DNA from: Lachnospiraceae bacterium
GTDB lineage: Bacteria; Bacillota; Clostridia; Lachnospirales; Lachnospiraceae
Assembly: GCA_910573755.1 (NCBI GenBank)
Contig: CAJTBO010000011.1
Coordinates: 62,001 to 126,000 of the forward strand
Reading direction: 5' to 3'
Length of the DNA stretch: 64,000 nt
The translations under genes were made by a program, and so were the position numbers. Each line of letters begins with the position of its first letter. Within the stretch, counting starts at the first letter, position 1. This document shows, piece after piece, positions 26,755 through 36,397 of the stretch. The notes below the pieces were generated by a model that did not search any database, was not told where the DNA came from, and saw nothing but the letters and a program-made list of their open reading frames with translations.

Positions 26755-27702
26755 ATGATAGAAAAAGAACATTTTTATCAGACATTGATCATGAACAGAG
26801 TCAGAAATCAGCTTGGATTATATAATATAGAAGAAACCACAGATCATGAAGCAGAACCTGTCACTGTCGCTGTCCTTGACAGCGGAATTGACAGCAGACA
26901 TCCCGATCTGGAGGGAAAAGTACTTGCTTTTCAGGATTTTATAGCAAACCGGAATATTCCATATGATGATTACGGTCACGGAACCCATGTCTGCGGCAGC
27001 ATCGCCGGGAGCGGTACCATTTCAGATGGTCTTTATGCCGGAATCATGCCGGATGCCCGTCTGGTCATCGGAAAAATTCTGGATAAACACGGAGACGGCA
27101 ATGTGGAAAAAATGGCAGCCGCAATGCATTGGGTCATGGAAATAAAAGATGCCTACAATATTCGTGTGCTGAACATTTCTATCGGTACCGGAAAAGGATA
27201 TGAGAAACAGGAATATAACGAAATCAGAGATCTGCTTGATGAAGCCTGGTATCAGGGTATTATGATCGTATGTGCCGCAGGCAACAGCGGTCCCGCCGGC
27301 GGCAGTATCTCTATGCTCGGTATGAACCGTAATATTATTACTGTAGGATGCCACGAAGGACAGGAAAGCTATCGCTTTGGACGTCCCTGCCAGATTTACT
27401 CCGGCAGAGGCGAAATTTCAGATATTTACAGAAAACCGGACATCGTCGCCCCCGGTACGGAGATCATTTCCTGCAAAGCAGCACCCTACCGGGGAAGAAC
27501 GAAATTTGATAAATACTATTGTAAAAAAAGCGGCACCTCCATGGCAACTGCCATTGTATCCGGATGCTGTGCCCTCTATTTCGGAAACCATCCGTCAGAA
27601 TCCAACGAATACTGCAAAAGACGTTTATTACAAACCGCCCGTAATCTGGGCGAGGCATGGAATAAACAGGGGTACGGCATGGTCAATCCGACCGCCATGT
27701 GA
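26755..27702 (+). CDS. Subtilisin-like serine protease (S8), apparently intracellular
   Basis: 315 residues with a complete catalytic triad: Asp42 (VAVLDSGID), His75 (YGHGTHVCGSIAG), Ser262 (SGTSMATAIVSG), plus the oxyanion Asn177 (CAAGNSGP). There is no signal peptide and only about 35 residues precede the catalytic domain, so it resembles intracellular subtilisins rather than secreted ones. The ribosome site is poor (AAGGG at 10 bases). It stops exactly where the convergent leucine-rich-repeat gene stops, with no base between. A role in protein turnover or in processing of the neighbouring surface proteins is open. Confidence 0.93.
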   Translation: MIEKEHFYQTLIMNRVRNQLGLYNIEETTDHEAEPVTVAVLDSGIDSRHPDLEGKVLAFQDFIANRNIPYDDYGHGTHVCGSIAGSGTISDGLYAGIMPDARLVIGKILDKHGDGNVEKMAAAMHWVMEIKDAYNIRVLNISIGTGKGYEKQEYNEIRDLLDEAWYQGIMIVCAAGNSGPAGGSISMLGMNRNIITVGCHEGQESYRFGRPCQIYSGRGEISDIYRKPDIVAPGTEIISCKAAPYRGRTKFDKYYCKKSGTSMATAIVSGCCALYFGNHPSESNEYCKRRLLQTARNLGEAWNKQGYGMVNPTAM

Positions 27703-28662
27703 CTACTCCCCAAGCGCTCCCGGCGCAACACTCTTCACTTCAGGCGGCAGTTCCGGATTTGTTTCGCTGCCACGATACGCGAGCAAAATGCCGTCCCCGA
27801 CGATCAGAAAATCATCAGCCTCTACAGCCTCTGAATCGTCTGATTCTTCCTCACTCTCTTCTTCCGCGTCCTCCCCGCCTGCCAGCCAGTTTTCCAGCCA
27901 CGGTGTATAGGCAAAAGCATTTTCTTCAATCGTTGTAACGCTCTTTGGTATCATAACATCCGAAAGACTGTCACAATGATAGAAAGCACTATAACCAATG
28001 GTTGTCACACCTTCAGGAATCGTAATACTGTTTAAACCGCTTCTTGCAAAAGCAAATTTATCAATAGATGTAATACCCTCAGGAAATTCAAAATCCCTGA
28101 GCTGCGATTCTCTGTAAAAAGCCCATGCATCAATCTCGCCGCTGGATAATGCCTGCGCCGCCTCTTCTTCCAGTTTTAATGTCAGCGCACTCATCTCCTC
28201 CGGTGCATAATCGCCCTGATAAGTGGAAGCATGACTGCCATCCATCAAGACAATGGCATTTCCGTTCACGATCGGGACCATGCCCAGATTACTCCCCGTG
28301 GATGTCTCAATCTGATAAAGGACATTTTCATCGGAAGCCGCACTCTCTGTTATTTCAGATACCGCTTCCACCAGATCAGAATCAGAAGATCCCTCCTCTT
28401 CCTCCAGAGAAGCCGCTTCCACCTCTTCTGCTTTATCCCCTGTCTCTTCCTCTATGGCATCTTCTGCGTCCTCCTCAGCCGCATCTTCCTCAGGTTCTTC
28501 TGAAGAAGCCGCTTCCTTCGAGTCATTACTTACCGCATACCGCTTTTTCTCTTCACCTGCTGATACATCCGTTTCTGCTGTTGCACTTATAGTTCTTGCT
28601 CCGGCCCATATCAATGCAAACAAGCCGAGCACACTACAGCCAATTAATATAATCTTTTTCAT
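27703..28662 (-). CDS. Secreted or anchored leucine-rich-repeat (BspA-like) protein
   Basis: 319 residues. An N-terminal signal or anchor (MKKIILIGCSVLGLFALIWA) is followed by a highly acidic low-complexity stretch (about residues 35-110, Glu/Asp/Ser/Ala) and a few LRR_5 units (GITSIDKFAFARSGLNSITI, VTTIGYSAFYHCDSLSDVMI, SVTTIEENAFAYTPWL). A second acidic stretch precedes a C-terminal half-unit (ILLAYRG ... LPPEVKSVAPGALGE). No sorting motif at the C-terminus. Ribosome site AGGAG. It follows the large wall protein gene by 113 bases. Probable adhesion or binding role by analogy with BspA proteins. Confidence 0.85.
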   Translation of the reverse strand: MKKIILIGCSVLGLFALIWAGARTISATAETDVSAGEEKKRYAVSNDSKEAASSEEPEEDAAEEDAEDAIEEETGDKAEEVEAASLEEEEGSSDSDLVEAVSEITESAASDENVLYQIETSTGSNLGMVPIVNGNAIVLMDGSHASTYQGDYAPEEMSALTLKLEEEAAQALSSGEIDAWAFYRESQLRDFEFPEGITSIDKFAFARSGLNSITIPEGVTTIGYSAFYHCDSLSDVMIPKSVTTIEENAFAYTPWLENWLAGGEDAEEESEEESDDSEAVEADDFLIVGDGILLAYRGSETNPELPPEVKSVAPGALGE

Positions 28663-28733
28663 ATCCGGCTCCTGTCAATGCGTTTACGCAATACAAAACA
28701 ATGTTTACACTTTACACATATTATTACATATTA

Positions 28734-28766
28734 ATCAGGAAAGCCGAATTTATTCAACTTTCCTGA
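28734..28766 (-). other. Hairpin between the wall-protein and LRR genes
   Basis: A perfect 10-bp stem (ATCAGGAAAG with CTTTCCTGAT) around a 13-base loop. The downstream tract is AT-rich but lacks a proper T-run. It may be a leaky terminator lowering expression of the last gene. Confidence 0.55.
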
Positions 28767-28775
28767 TCAACTATC

Positions 28776-31700
28776 TTACGCCAATTCCGGACGTACTTTT
28801 TTATCTTTCTTCAGGAAGAGCACTGCCGAAAACAGTCCTAATCCTATCGCCAAAAACCACTTCGGATGAATCGCATCACCTGTCTTAGGCGTTATATCAT
28901 AAGCACCTTCTGAAAGGTTTGCCGTATCCACATAAACAGTATATGGCGAGAAGTGTGTTGCTGTAAACGTCACACACGGCACCCCGTTTACTGTCGTAAA
29001 TCTGGGATTTAATTTATCCAGATTATTTCCGCCGGTCACTGCTCCTACCTTATTATTTCCGCCATACTGCCGCAACTCATCCGGTATCGGCAGAGTAATA
29101 GTCACGGAAAGTCCCGCAGTGTCTGTTACTTTTGTTGTTCCGGTTTCATCGTACAATGAAATATCCATAGCGAAATAGTGAATATTGCTAAGATCACCAT
29201 ACTCATTTCTGAGCGCTTCCGCTACTGCCATAGTTGCCTGCCCGTCCTCCGTCACTTTTATGACAAAATTATCCGTTGAACCGTTTACCGTTGCCGATGC
29301 AACATTCGTATCAGAAATACCGGGCCTGCTTACCTGTACGGAACTTCCGCTATTTTTGTTATCACTGCTGCTTCCATCACTCTTGCTCACTGAACCGGTA
29401 TTGGATGCCGGAGATGAGGTTATCGTACCCTGACCTCTCCTTGATGTGATCGCATTGCCGGTCTCACTCTTCACCCTGTAGTTGGCTGTAACTGTCAGGT
29501 TTTTCTTCGGCATCTTAAAGGTTGTCGCCGCCATCGTCTTGCTGGCAAATGTTGTATCACTTTCTGATGACGTCCAGTTATAAAATGCATACCCGGTATT
29601 CGGTTCAAAAGCTGCTATTACTACAGTAGTGCCTTCCTCATAATCGCCGGAACCTGATCCGTTTACAACTGTAAGTGTATATCGTTCCTTATTAGAGTTG
29701 CTGCTGTTATTACCATTATTGCCGTTGTTACCATTATTTCCGTTATTTCCGTTATTTCCGTTATTTCCATTATTTCCCGGGTTATTGGGGTCATTCGGAT
29801 TGTTGGGATTATTGGGGTCATTTGGATTATTCCCACTCTGATCTCCACCACCATTTCCATTATAACTAGCCATAAACGTCACATTACAAGTAATCGGATC
29901 ATAAGGACTTACTCCCTGAGGATCAGATATCCATCCTCTAAACGCCGCGCCTGGGTTCTGTGCTGAAGTCGGTGTCTGTGGAACAGGTGCCCTTTTACCA
30001 CTTAATACATCTTCCTCCGTAATAACCGTCAGATTATCATTCACAAACCTTACATGGTAATAAATCACTTCATCAGAGAATGTTGCTGTTACATAATTTG
30101 TCTCTTTACTTGCAATTTCATAATCACCAGGAATCCATTCTACAAAAACCATCTCTGCAAATTCAGGATATTTTTCAAAATATGCAGCCCATTCCTCCTC
30201 TGTAGGCGGCTCTACTTCTTCACCCTCTTCATTGCGGCGCTCTGCGATTACATGCCCGTTTCGATCCTGAAAGATAGTGGTACAGGTTCTTCCGATCACA
30301 TTATCAGAAATAACCCAATTGTATTTTTTATTTGTTTCGGCAAGAATTGCTGCCGTACTTCCGTCCATCGTCTCGACTTCCACGCCGTCCTTCACATGTC
30401 CGTTATCATCAGTATCATAAAATGCATAGTTCGCAAAAGATGTCAGCATATTCGGAACACGCAATATATGAAGCGCAGTATCCTTAAAAGCATAATCGTC
30501 AACTATGACACAAGTAGACGGAAGCTTAGCATCCCTCAGATTCGTGGCATCACTAAAACAGAACCGCGGAATTGTTCTTACATTAGATGAATTAAGTTCC
30601 ACCGAATCAAGTCCGGTACAGTTCATAAAAGCCTCTTCAGCGATGCTACTGATTCCTGCCATCTCTTCTGCCACTAATCTCGAAGAACCAACACCTCCCG
30701 AAACACCTCTTGCCTCAAGACATTGTACAACGGAATCTTTCGCTCCGTCTTTCAAGCCGTAAATAATACCTTTGTCACACAGGAAATTATCTCCCTGATT
30801 CGATTCATTATAAATCCCGTCCAAAGGCTCCTCGCCCACAAATCTGACTTCCGTTAACTTCTTATCTGCTGCAAAAGGTCTTTTCCCCATTTCAACAGTA
30901 GTATTTGGAAGTTTCACAGTCGTCAATTTAGGACAATGTGCAAATGCATAATTGCCGATACTCTCTCCGCCTTCTGCTTCAGAAGAATACATCTCTACAG
31001 AGTTCAGATTTTCACAGCCATAAAACGTATAAGGTTCCAAAGCTTCAATATCATTCATTACGATACTGCGAATGGACTGGTTTGCCTGAAGATCGGGTCT
31101 TGATCCTTTATCCCACAACGCCGCAGGTATATCGATAGGCCTATTGCTTAAATCATTCAATGTAGTTTTATCGGTAGTAGTTTCTTCATCTGCCTTTGAA
31201 AAAAGTCCGCTCCTAATACTTTGAATACCGGACGGCAATACAATATCATAAGCCGATCTGAACACTTTCAATGCATCTTCCGAAAGAGTAGTCGGTAAAG
31301 TTCCGCCTGGATTAGCCTCTGTTCCATCACCTTCATACGCTTGAACCATCTTTTTGATTTCTTCATTGATAGTATCATCCGTATAAATAGGACTATTCAT
31401 TTCAAGCAAAGCTTTCCTTAAAGTCTTATAATAATCATCTGTTTCATCTTTTCCCAAACCCGCCCCTGCCCAGGCAATGTCAGTAGTTGGTATCTTCCAC
31501 ACTTCACGCTTATCCGTTTTAGGATTATACTTTACATGAATATTCGTACCATCACTGGAACAGAAATCAATATATGCCGTATCCTGACTGGCGTTATTAT
31601 AGTTATTTTCTTTCTGCATCACATACATAAATGGCACAGAATCAATATCTATCTTTCCGTAAAACGTCAACGGAATAATTTGCGCGTTTGACCCTTCCTG

Positions 31701-33827
31701 CGTCTTGAACGCATCTTTTCCGATAAACTCGATGCGGTTATCTTCTTCAAATATAACCTCCTCCAGCTTCCTGCAGCCTTTAAACGCATTATCCCCAATT
31801 GAAATAATCGTATTGGGAATCGTAATAGATTTTAAAGAATCATTTCCCTGCCCGTTATGGCTGAACTCACTTCCAATCGTTTTCACATCATGGGGTCCAA
31901 TCGTTTTCTCTATAACAACCGTTTCAGGTTCTCCCTTAGTAACACCAAGCCATAACAGTTCTCCGTTAGAATCTACCTGATAATTATATTCCGTAACTAT
32001 ATTATCCTTATTGGGAGAACCGTCCGGATTCAACTCATATTCCCTGATTATCTTTTCATACCGATCCTCATTCCTATATTTAAACGCAAAAGCCTCTTTT
32101 GTCGTAAGATTATGTATCTGACAGTTTTGTGTACCATTATTTCCAATAAAATAAAACTTCTCGCTTACATCATCCTTAAATTCTTCCGGTCCATATTTAT
32201 ATTCGTCACTCCCCGCCTCATATTTAAAAGTAGTATTATTATTCAACACATCAATGCACTCTAAAGAGGAACAGCCTTTGAAATTAGAAAAACTAATATC
32301 TGTAATAGTCGGATTATCCGGCATCACTACTTCTTTTAACGATATATTCCCTTCAAAATTAGACTGCCCCATCTTCGTCAGGCTTTTAGGCAGTTCCACC
32401 GCTGCCAGACTGCTGCAGTTTTTAAAAACTCCGCTGCCTATCTCCGTCAGGTTTGCAGCCCCTGTAAAATCCACAGAAGCTAAACCGAAACAATCCAGAA
32501 AAGCATCGTCACATATCATAGTAGTACCCACTGGTACAGTAAAACTCTGCAGGCTTCCGCACTTCTCAAAAATAGAATTGGAAAGTTTCGTAAGCGGTGC
32601 ATTGGATTCCAGCGAAAAAGTTGTCATACTGCTGCAGTTCGCAAAAGCATGATGTCCAATTGCCGTAATTGTAGATTTTCCGGTAAATGTTACCGACTGC
32701 AGCGAAGAACAGTTATAAAAAGAATAATCTGCTATCGCAACCAAAGTTTCCGGAAGGCTTACAGTACGCATCATCTGTCCGGAAGGAAAAAATGTTTCAG
32801 CGCCCCTCTTACCCGGAGCAAGCTGCAGTTTATTATTATTTGCACTGTCATATTCTGTCCGCTGGTCAGAAATATAACCTACTTTTGCATTGACAAGCCA
32901 GTCCTTATCATTATTTGGTATATTAAAAACAAGATAGCTCCCAGCGTCGACATAAGTATGCTCCTTATCAGTTATAAATGTATCCCATTGCGTGCCCGCA
33001 GGCAAGGTAGGCATTTGATAAAACCTCAGATTTTCCGGACTGGGTTTGCTGCCGCCTCCTGGAATAGGATAATTGATAGCATCATTATACAAATATCGCT
33101 GTACGGAATCCTTATTCCATGTATCCTCTTCGCCCTGCCTGCATGGCACAAAATAATAATCCCAGTAGCGTACAGTCTGCTCCCACTGACTTGTCGCCTC
33201 ATTAAAACTAACGCTTGCCCCGGGCGACGGATAATTTCTATTTTTATCTTCCAGTTCAAAATTTACAGATTCTGATGCCCATTGTCCCCAACCAGCATTA
33301 TCCCCTGGAGTAGGATCATCCTTGCTGCCGGATAGAGACCTCACTGCCGTAACTACCCTGAGCATTTTATAATAAAGGACTTCCCCATCCTGATTAGCCG
33401 CGGCAAAAGCTCTGGAAGAACCATCTGTAGTCGTATACTGGATATACGCGTTTACCGTCTCCGGAATAACCAGATCCGTCATATGGGGACCGGCTTCACA
33501 ATTCAACAGTACTGCCATTCTGCCATATTCGTTCGACTGCATATAAGCAAACGTAAACCGGCTGTCTTCAGATGCATAAATATTATCAGCACCATCCACC
33601 TCCGGTATGATAAAATCCGCGCCCGTCCCCGACACCACACTATTCACCAATGGATTTGCGGGGGGCTCATCGATTGCAGCATATGCACTAATGCCGTCTG
33701 CCGCAGCCGCCTCCGGCACCGGAATCGCTGCCACCGTAATCGCAGAAATCAAAAGCATCACCGCCGATGTCTTTCTGATACGCCGCCGCATCTTTCTGTC
33801 CAGTTTCTTTTTTCCTTTTCCAAACAT
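28776..33827 (-). CDS. Large cell-wall-anchored surface protein with leucine-rich repeats and TPKTG sorting signal
   Basis: 1683 residues. Signal peptide at 1-42 (KTSAVMLLISAITVAAIPVP). BspA-like LRR_5 blocks occur at about 355-530, 660-710 and 930-1180 (for example LPETLVAIADYSFYNCSSLQ). InlB/Flg_new-type repeats follow at about 1230-1320 and 1390-1450, separated by an Asn/Pro/Gly low-complexity linker (about 1326-1379). The C-terminus has TPKTGD (1646-1651), a hydrophobic helix (FLAIGLGLFSAVLFL) and a Lys-rich tail, a complete sorting signal. The motif resembles the (S/P/N)PxTG class used by clostridial class B sortases, and the sortase gene lies just upstream. Probably a surface adhesin; ligand unknown. 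Confidence 0.92.
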   Translation of the reverse strand: MFGKGKKKLDRKMRRRIRKTSAVMLLISAITVAAIPVPEAAAADGISAYAAIDEPPANPLVNSVVSGTGADFIIPEVDGADNIYASEDSRFTFAYMQSNEYGRMAVLLNCEAGPHMTDLVIPETVNAYIQYTTTDGSSRAFAAANQDGEVLYYKMLRVVTAVRSLSGSKDDPTPGDNAGWGQWASESVNFELEDKNRNYPSPGASVSFNEATSQWEQTVRYWDYYFVPCRQGEEDTWNKDSVQRYLYNDAINYPIPGGGSKPSPENLRFYQMPTLPAGTQWDTFITDKEHTYVDAGSYLVFNIPNNDKDWLVNAKVGYISDQRTEYDSANNNKLQLAPGKRGAETFFPSGQMMRTVSLPETLVAIADYSFYNCSSLQSVTFTGKSTITAIGHHAFANCSSMTTFSLESNAPLTKLSNSIFEKCGSLQSFTVPVGTTMICDDAFLDCFGLASVDFTGAANLTEIGSGVFKNCSSLAAVELPKSLTKMGQSNFEGNISLKEVVMPDNPTITDISFSNFKGCSSLECIDVLNNNTTFKYEAGSDEYKYGPEEFKDDVSEKFYFIGNNGTQNCQIHNLTTKEAFAFKYRNEDRYEKIIREYELNPDGSPNKDNIVTEYNYQVDSNGELLWLGVTKGEPETVVIEKTIGPHDVKTIGSEFSHNGQGNDSLKSITIPNTIISIGDNAFKGCRKLEEVIFEEDNRIEFIGKDAFKTQEGSNAQIIPLTFYGKIDIDSVPFMYVMQKENNYNNASQDTAYIDFCSSDGTNIHVKYNPKTDKREVWKIPTTDIAWAGAGLGKDETDDYYKTLRKALLEMNSPIYTDDTINEEIKKMVQAYEGDGTEANPGGTLPTTLSEDALKVFRSAYDIVLPSGIQSIRSGLFSKADEETTTDKTTLNDLSNRPIDIPAALWDKGSRPDLQANQSIRSIVMNDIEALEPYTFYGCENLNSVEMYSSEAEGGESIGNYAFAHCPKLTTVKLPNTTVEMGKRPFAADKKLTEVRFVGEEPLDGIYNESNQGDNFLCDKGIIYGLKDGAKDSVVQCLEARGVSGGVGSSRLVAEEMAGISSIAEEAFMNCTGLDSVELNSSNVRTIPRFCFSDATNLRDAKLPSTCVIVDDYAFKDTALHILRVPNMLTSFANYAFYDTDDNGHVKDGVEVETMDGSTAAILAETNKKYNWVISDNVIGRTCTTIFQDRNGHVIAERRNEEGEEVEPPTEEEWAAYFEKYPEFAEMVFVEWIPGDYEIASKETNYVTATFSDEVIYYHVRFVNDNLTVITEEDVLSGKRAPVPQTPTSAQNPGAAFRGWISDPQGVSPYDPITCNVTFMASYNGNGGGDQSGNNPNDPNNPNNPNDPNNPGNNGNNGNNGNNGNNGNNGNNGNNSSNSNKERYTLTVVNGSGSGDYEEGTTVVIAAFEPNTGYAFYNWTSSESDTTFASKTMAATTFKMPKKNLTVTANYRVKSETGNAITSRRGQGTITSSPASNTGSVSKSDGSSSDNKNSGSSVQVSRPGISDTNVASATVNGSTDNFVIKVTEDGQATMAVAEALRNEYGDLSNIHYFAMDISLYDETGTTKVTDTAGLSVTITLPIPDELRQYGGNNKVGAVTGGNNLDKLNPRFTTVNGVPCVTFTATHFSPYTVYVDTANLSEGAYDITPKTGDAIHPKWFLAIGLGLFSAVLFLKKDKKVRPELA
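29690..29850 (-). repeat. Asn/Pro/Gly codon repeats in the wall protein
   Basis: Runs of GNN units followed, upstream in the protein, by PNNPNDPNN-type units. The DNA is a 9-base periodic repeat with a few silent changes. This is a flexible stalk-like linker and a likely site of copy-number change. Confidence 0.85.
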
Positions 33828-33939
33828 AAAAATCCACCTTCTTCTGTCATTTTATGACGTTCAGGGTAAAAGTTTCACCCCTTGTTATCTATGTACTGCT
33901 TCGTATTCTGCAATTTTGCAGACATATCACTTATTTATC

Positions 33940-34797
33940 TTATGCAATCTTCACACCGACGACCACAAACCTTCCTTCCGCCCCCTGTGAACGGTCACAG
34001 GTGGAAAGTGTTACCAGTTCGTCCCCATAGACAGGCGTAATCCCTGTATTATACAGGGACATCTCCGCCATCGCCGCTATATTGGAATTAAACTCCGCTT
34101 CTGAATTGACATCGATAAACTGATAATATTTAAAAGCCACTTCATCTTCCGGCAACACCTGTGCCTGAAATGCATAAGCAACCTGATAAGTCCCCTTTTC
34201 ATAAATCGTATCAAACTGGAAAGTCTGATGCTCCTGATAAAAGGACTCATCGGCATATTTATCAAGCTGTCCGAACATGGCGCCTGATTTCATGTGATGC
34301 CCGTATATGATCAGATTCGTGGAACGGTCTATCACATCACAATCTTTATCCATGAAAATACAACCATTCTTGTCATAATTCTGTCCGAAATCATGATCCA
34401 GATAATACTCGTTATCCACGGTCTGCATAACAGGGTAATCAATATCTATATCGGCTATTTTTACCCATCCGATTAGCCTTTTGTTGATATTATATAAACT
34501 TTCATACTCGGGAAGAATATCCGGCACTTCTACATCGCCCGTTGTCCTGTGTATTACCAGTTCGTCTTTTTTGTCACCCGGCTTTTTTCTGCTCTCTTCT
34601 TTCATCTGCGCCCATTTTCCGCTCTCGTCCTGGGTCTTCCGATTCATATAAGTATATACAGAAAAATAGCCGATACAACCGGTCGCCAGAACTATGCAAA
34701 GCCCTATCAGCCTCTTTCTTCTCTTTTCCCGCTTCTCAAGCTCCCTGATCACGGCAGCTTTCAGCTTTTCATCTTCTATATCCTGCAGTCTGCCCAT
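33940..34797 (-). CDS. Class B sortase
   Basis: About 285 residues. A Lys/Arg-rich cytosolic N-terminus (KREKRRKR) precedes one membrane segment (LIGLCIVLATGCIGYFSVYTY) and the sortase domain. Catalytic His lies in NLIIYGHHMKSGAMF, catalytic Cys in VTLSTCDRSQGAEGRFVVVG, with the Arg in the same stretch. The TLSTC motif and the helical insert before it mark class B. ATG 34797 has AGGAGAT; the ATG at 34815 sits on top of its own purine run. It would anchor the TPKTG protein encoded next to it, and the pair probably forms a dedicated system. Confidence 0.95.
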   Translation of the reverse strand: MGRLQDIEDEKLKAAVIRELEKREKRRKRLIGLCIVLATGCIGYFSVYTYMNRKTQDESGKWAQMKEESRKKPGDKKDELVIHRTTGDVEVPDILPEYESLYNINKRLIGWVKIADIDIDYPVMQTVDNEYYLDHDFGQNYDKNGCIFMDKDCDVIDRSTNLIIYGHHMKSGAMFGQLDKYADESFYQEHQTFQFDTIYEKGTYQVAYAFQAQVLPEDEVAFKYYQFIDVNSEAEFNSNIAAMAEMSLYNTGITPVYGDELVTLSTCDRSQGAEGRFVVVGVKIA

Positions 34798-34848
34798 CTT
34801 AATCTCCTGTCCCATCTCCCCCCGGACGCACTACTGCCTATTTCTTTT

Positions 34849-34877
34849 ATTTTACTATATCTTGCACGAAATGCAAG
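34849..34877 (-). promoter_or_regulatory. Promoter of the sortase/surface operon with an inverted repeat
   Basis: TTGCAT, 16-bp spacer, TAAAAT on the minus strand. The inverted repeat CTTGCA-N5-TGCAAG (34861-34877) overlaps the -35 region and could be a regulator site. Confidence 0.55.
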
Positions 34878-34971
34878 TGTTTTTACCACATCTGGTAAAC
34901 TAATTCTTTCCATTCCTGCTCTTTTCGCATCCAAATATCCGTTCTGGTAACTGCTAATATTTAGGCTCTCC

Positions 34972-35012
34972 ATATAAAAAGCACTGAATTCCATGACCCA
35001 ATGCTTTTATAT
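34972..35012 (-). terminator. Terminator after rpn copy 1
   Basis: ATATAAAAGCA pairs with TGCTTTTTATAT around a loop of about 18 bases; the right arm is the T-rich tail on the minus strand. Confidence 0.65.
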
Positions 35013-35035
35013 TGCGGATATTTTCCGCCTGCTCG

Positions 35036-36031
35036 TCAAACTGCCCGCCTCTTAAACATACTCAAATATTTCTCCGCCTCCTCTACAGATATATCCAGCT
35101 TATTCTGCAGCCTCTCCATGATCTCATTTTCAGGTATCCCAAACTCATATCCCATCTCCACGATTTCCTCGGCTCTTCCCTCTATCTTTCCTTCTATCTT
35201 TCCTTCTATCTTTCCTTCTATCTTTCCTTCGGTCCTTCCTTCTTCCTTCATATCCTCAAACGCCTTACACATGTCAAACTCTCCTTTCTCCAATTCATTA
35301 TCTCCTACATTGGGAATCTCTTTTATATTGGTAAGATGCACCAGCAGCGCCTTTGCCTCGGCACTCAGGCTTCCATAGTTCTCCCTGTTTTCCCTTAATT
35401 TCTCCTTCAATTTCTCTTTATCTCCTGAATATCTCAAAAACTCAAAAAATGACTGCAGTTCCGAATGGAACTGGCTAAAATCATCATACTCATGATAATC
35501 AAACACATTTAACCGGTAATTCGATATAAACGGCAGGATCTTTTCCTCATTTCCCTCCACATCCAGAAGATCATAAAGAGTTTTTGCCCCATCCCACGGC
35601 TTTTCTCTTCCATAATAAACAACGACCGTAATAACCGGAGTAAATTTCTCCTCTTTCCGCATGCCGGATATAAATTCATCTGCCGTCACGCTCCCGTTTT
35701 CCTGTTCCAGTTCTTTTTTTCGTTTTTTCCACTGTTTTTCATACGCCATACTCTCTGCCAGCATAGCCCGCAGTACCATATGGTAATCTACTTTTGTCTG
35801 ATTTTCCACCGCAAATATCGCAAGGATCGTATTGCCATTCCACAGCCTGACCTTATCCCGAACCGTCTTTTTAACACCACCGCTCTGAATACTCCGCAGT
35901 TCCCCGTCCTGTTCCTTTAACGCCTGCGGCTTTACGACCTGCTCCCCCTGATAAAGAACGCCGTTTATCAGATCCGCAAAAATCTCTGCGTTTTCCAGAT
36001 AATCGCTCTCATAGACATCCGGTTTTCCCAT
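35036..36031 (-). CDS. Rpn-family nuclease / PD-(D/E)XK transposase-like protein, copy 1
   Basis: 331 residues. The N-terminal PD-(D/E)XK core is seen in ILAIFAVENQTKVDYHMVLRAM (the E-x-Q of the fold) after DKVRLWNGN. The middle region TPVITVVVYYGREKPWDGAKTLYDLLD is typical of Rpn/YhgA-type proteins, and a C-terminal helical tail carries four EGKI units before GRAEEIVEMGYEFG. Rpn proteins are DNA endonucleases linked to recombination and, more recently, phage defence. It differs from copy 2 at few residues and in the number of EGKI units. Ribosome site GGGAGG. Confidence 0.88.
   Translation of the reverse strand: MGKPDVYESDYLENAEIFADLINGVLYQGEQVVKPQALKEQDGELRSIQSGGVKKTVRDKVRLWNGNTILAIFAVENQTKVDYHMVLRAMLAESMAYEKQWKKRKKELEQENGSVTADEFISGMRKEEKFTPVITVVVYYGREKPWDGAKTLYDLLDVEGNEEKILPFISNYRLNVFDYHEYDDFSQFHSELQSFFEFLRYSGDKEKLKEKLRENRENYGSLSAEAKALLVHLTNIKEIPNVGDNELEKGEFDMCKAFEDMKEEGRTEGKIEGKIEGKIEGKIEGRAEEIVEMGYEFGIPENEIMERLQNKLDISVEEAEKYLSMFKRRAV
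35181..35228 (-). repeat. Four tandem 12-bp repeats in rpn copy 1
   Basis: Four perfect units of TCTATCTTTCCT (plus strand), coding for the EGKI repeat. Copy 2 of the gene has only two units (38596-38619), the second with one base change. Confidence 0.92.
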
Positions 36032-36143
36032 GTCCCGTTTCCTCCCTTAATTCTTTTTTCATATAAGGGAGTCTTTTGATCTCACGAATGTGATTATGAT
36101 AAGATATGCAAGAAATCTCAGAAATCCCCAGATATGTACCTTT

Positions 36144-36256
36144 ATACTACCGCAAACTGCTTCATTTTGCAATCATTTTCTTCTAAAGCCCGTTTCAAAT
36201 TCTTTCGGACCTGCCACCAAATTTATATTTTAAATATATCCATTCCGCTCCGTTCT
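36144..36256. repeat. 113-bp direct repeat, left copy (target duplication)
   Basis: Identical base for base to 38312-38424. It lies in the upstream region of rpn copy 1 and ends where the insertion sequence begins. The preceding bases match the equivalent region upstream of rpn copy 2, so this side is the original context. Confidence 0.9.
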
Positions 36257-36288
36257 CCTGAGTTCAGAAGTTTAAAACATAAAATAAT

Positions 36289-36321
36289 CCAGCAATCCCT
36301 AGAGAATGCTGGAAATTTTTT
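36289..36321 (+). terminator. Hairpin with T-run inside the left end of the IS
   Basis: CCAGCA pairs with TGCTGG and is followed by AAATTTTTTG. It would block transcription entering from outside, as is common in insertion sequences. The transposase has its own TATAAT and GGAGGT downstream. Confidence 0.65.
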
Positions 36322-36397
36322 GTCAATATTTTGTATTTTATGCATGGCTTTGTATGGCTTTGTGTGATATAATGGAACTATAGGACGGAGGTGTCAC

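Noticed and set aside
34776-34994. A 72-residue minus-strand frame overlapping the start of the sortase gene
   Set aside because: It overlaps the sortase start, its own promoter region and the terminator of rpn copy 1, and has no ribosome site.
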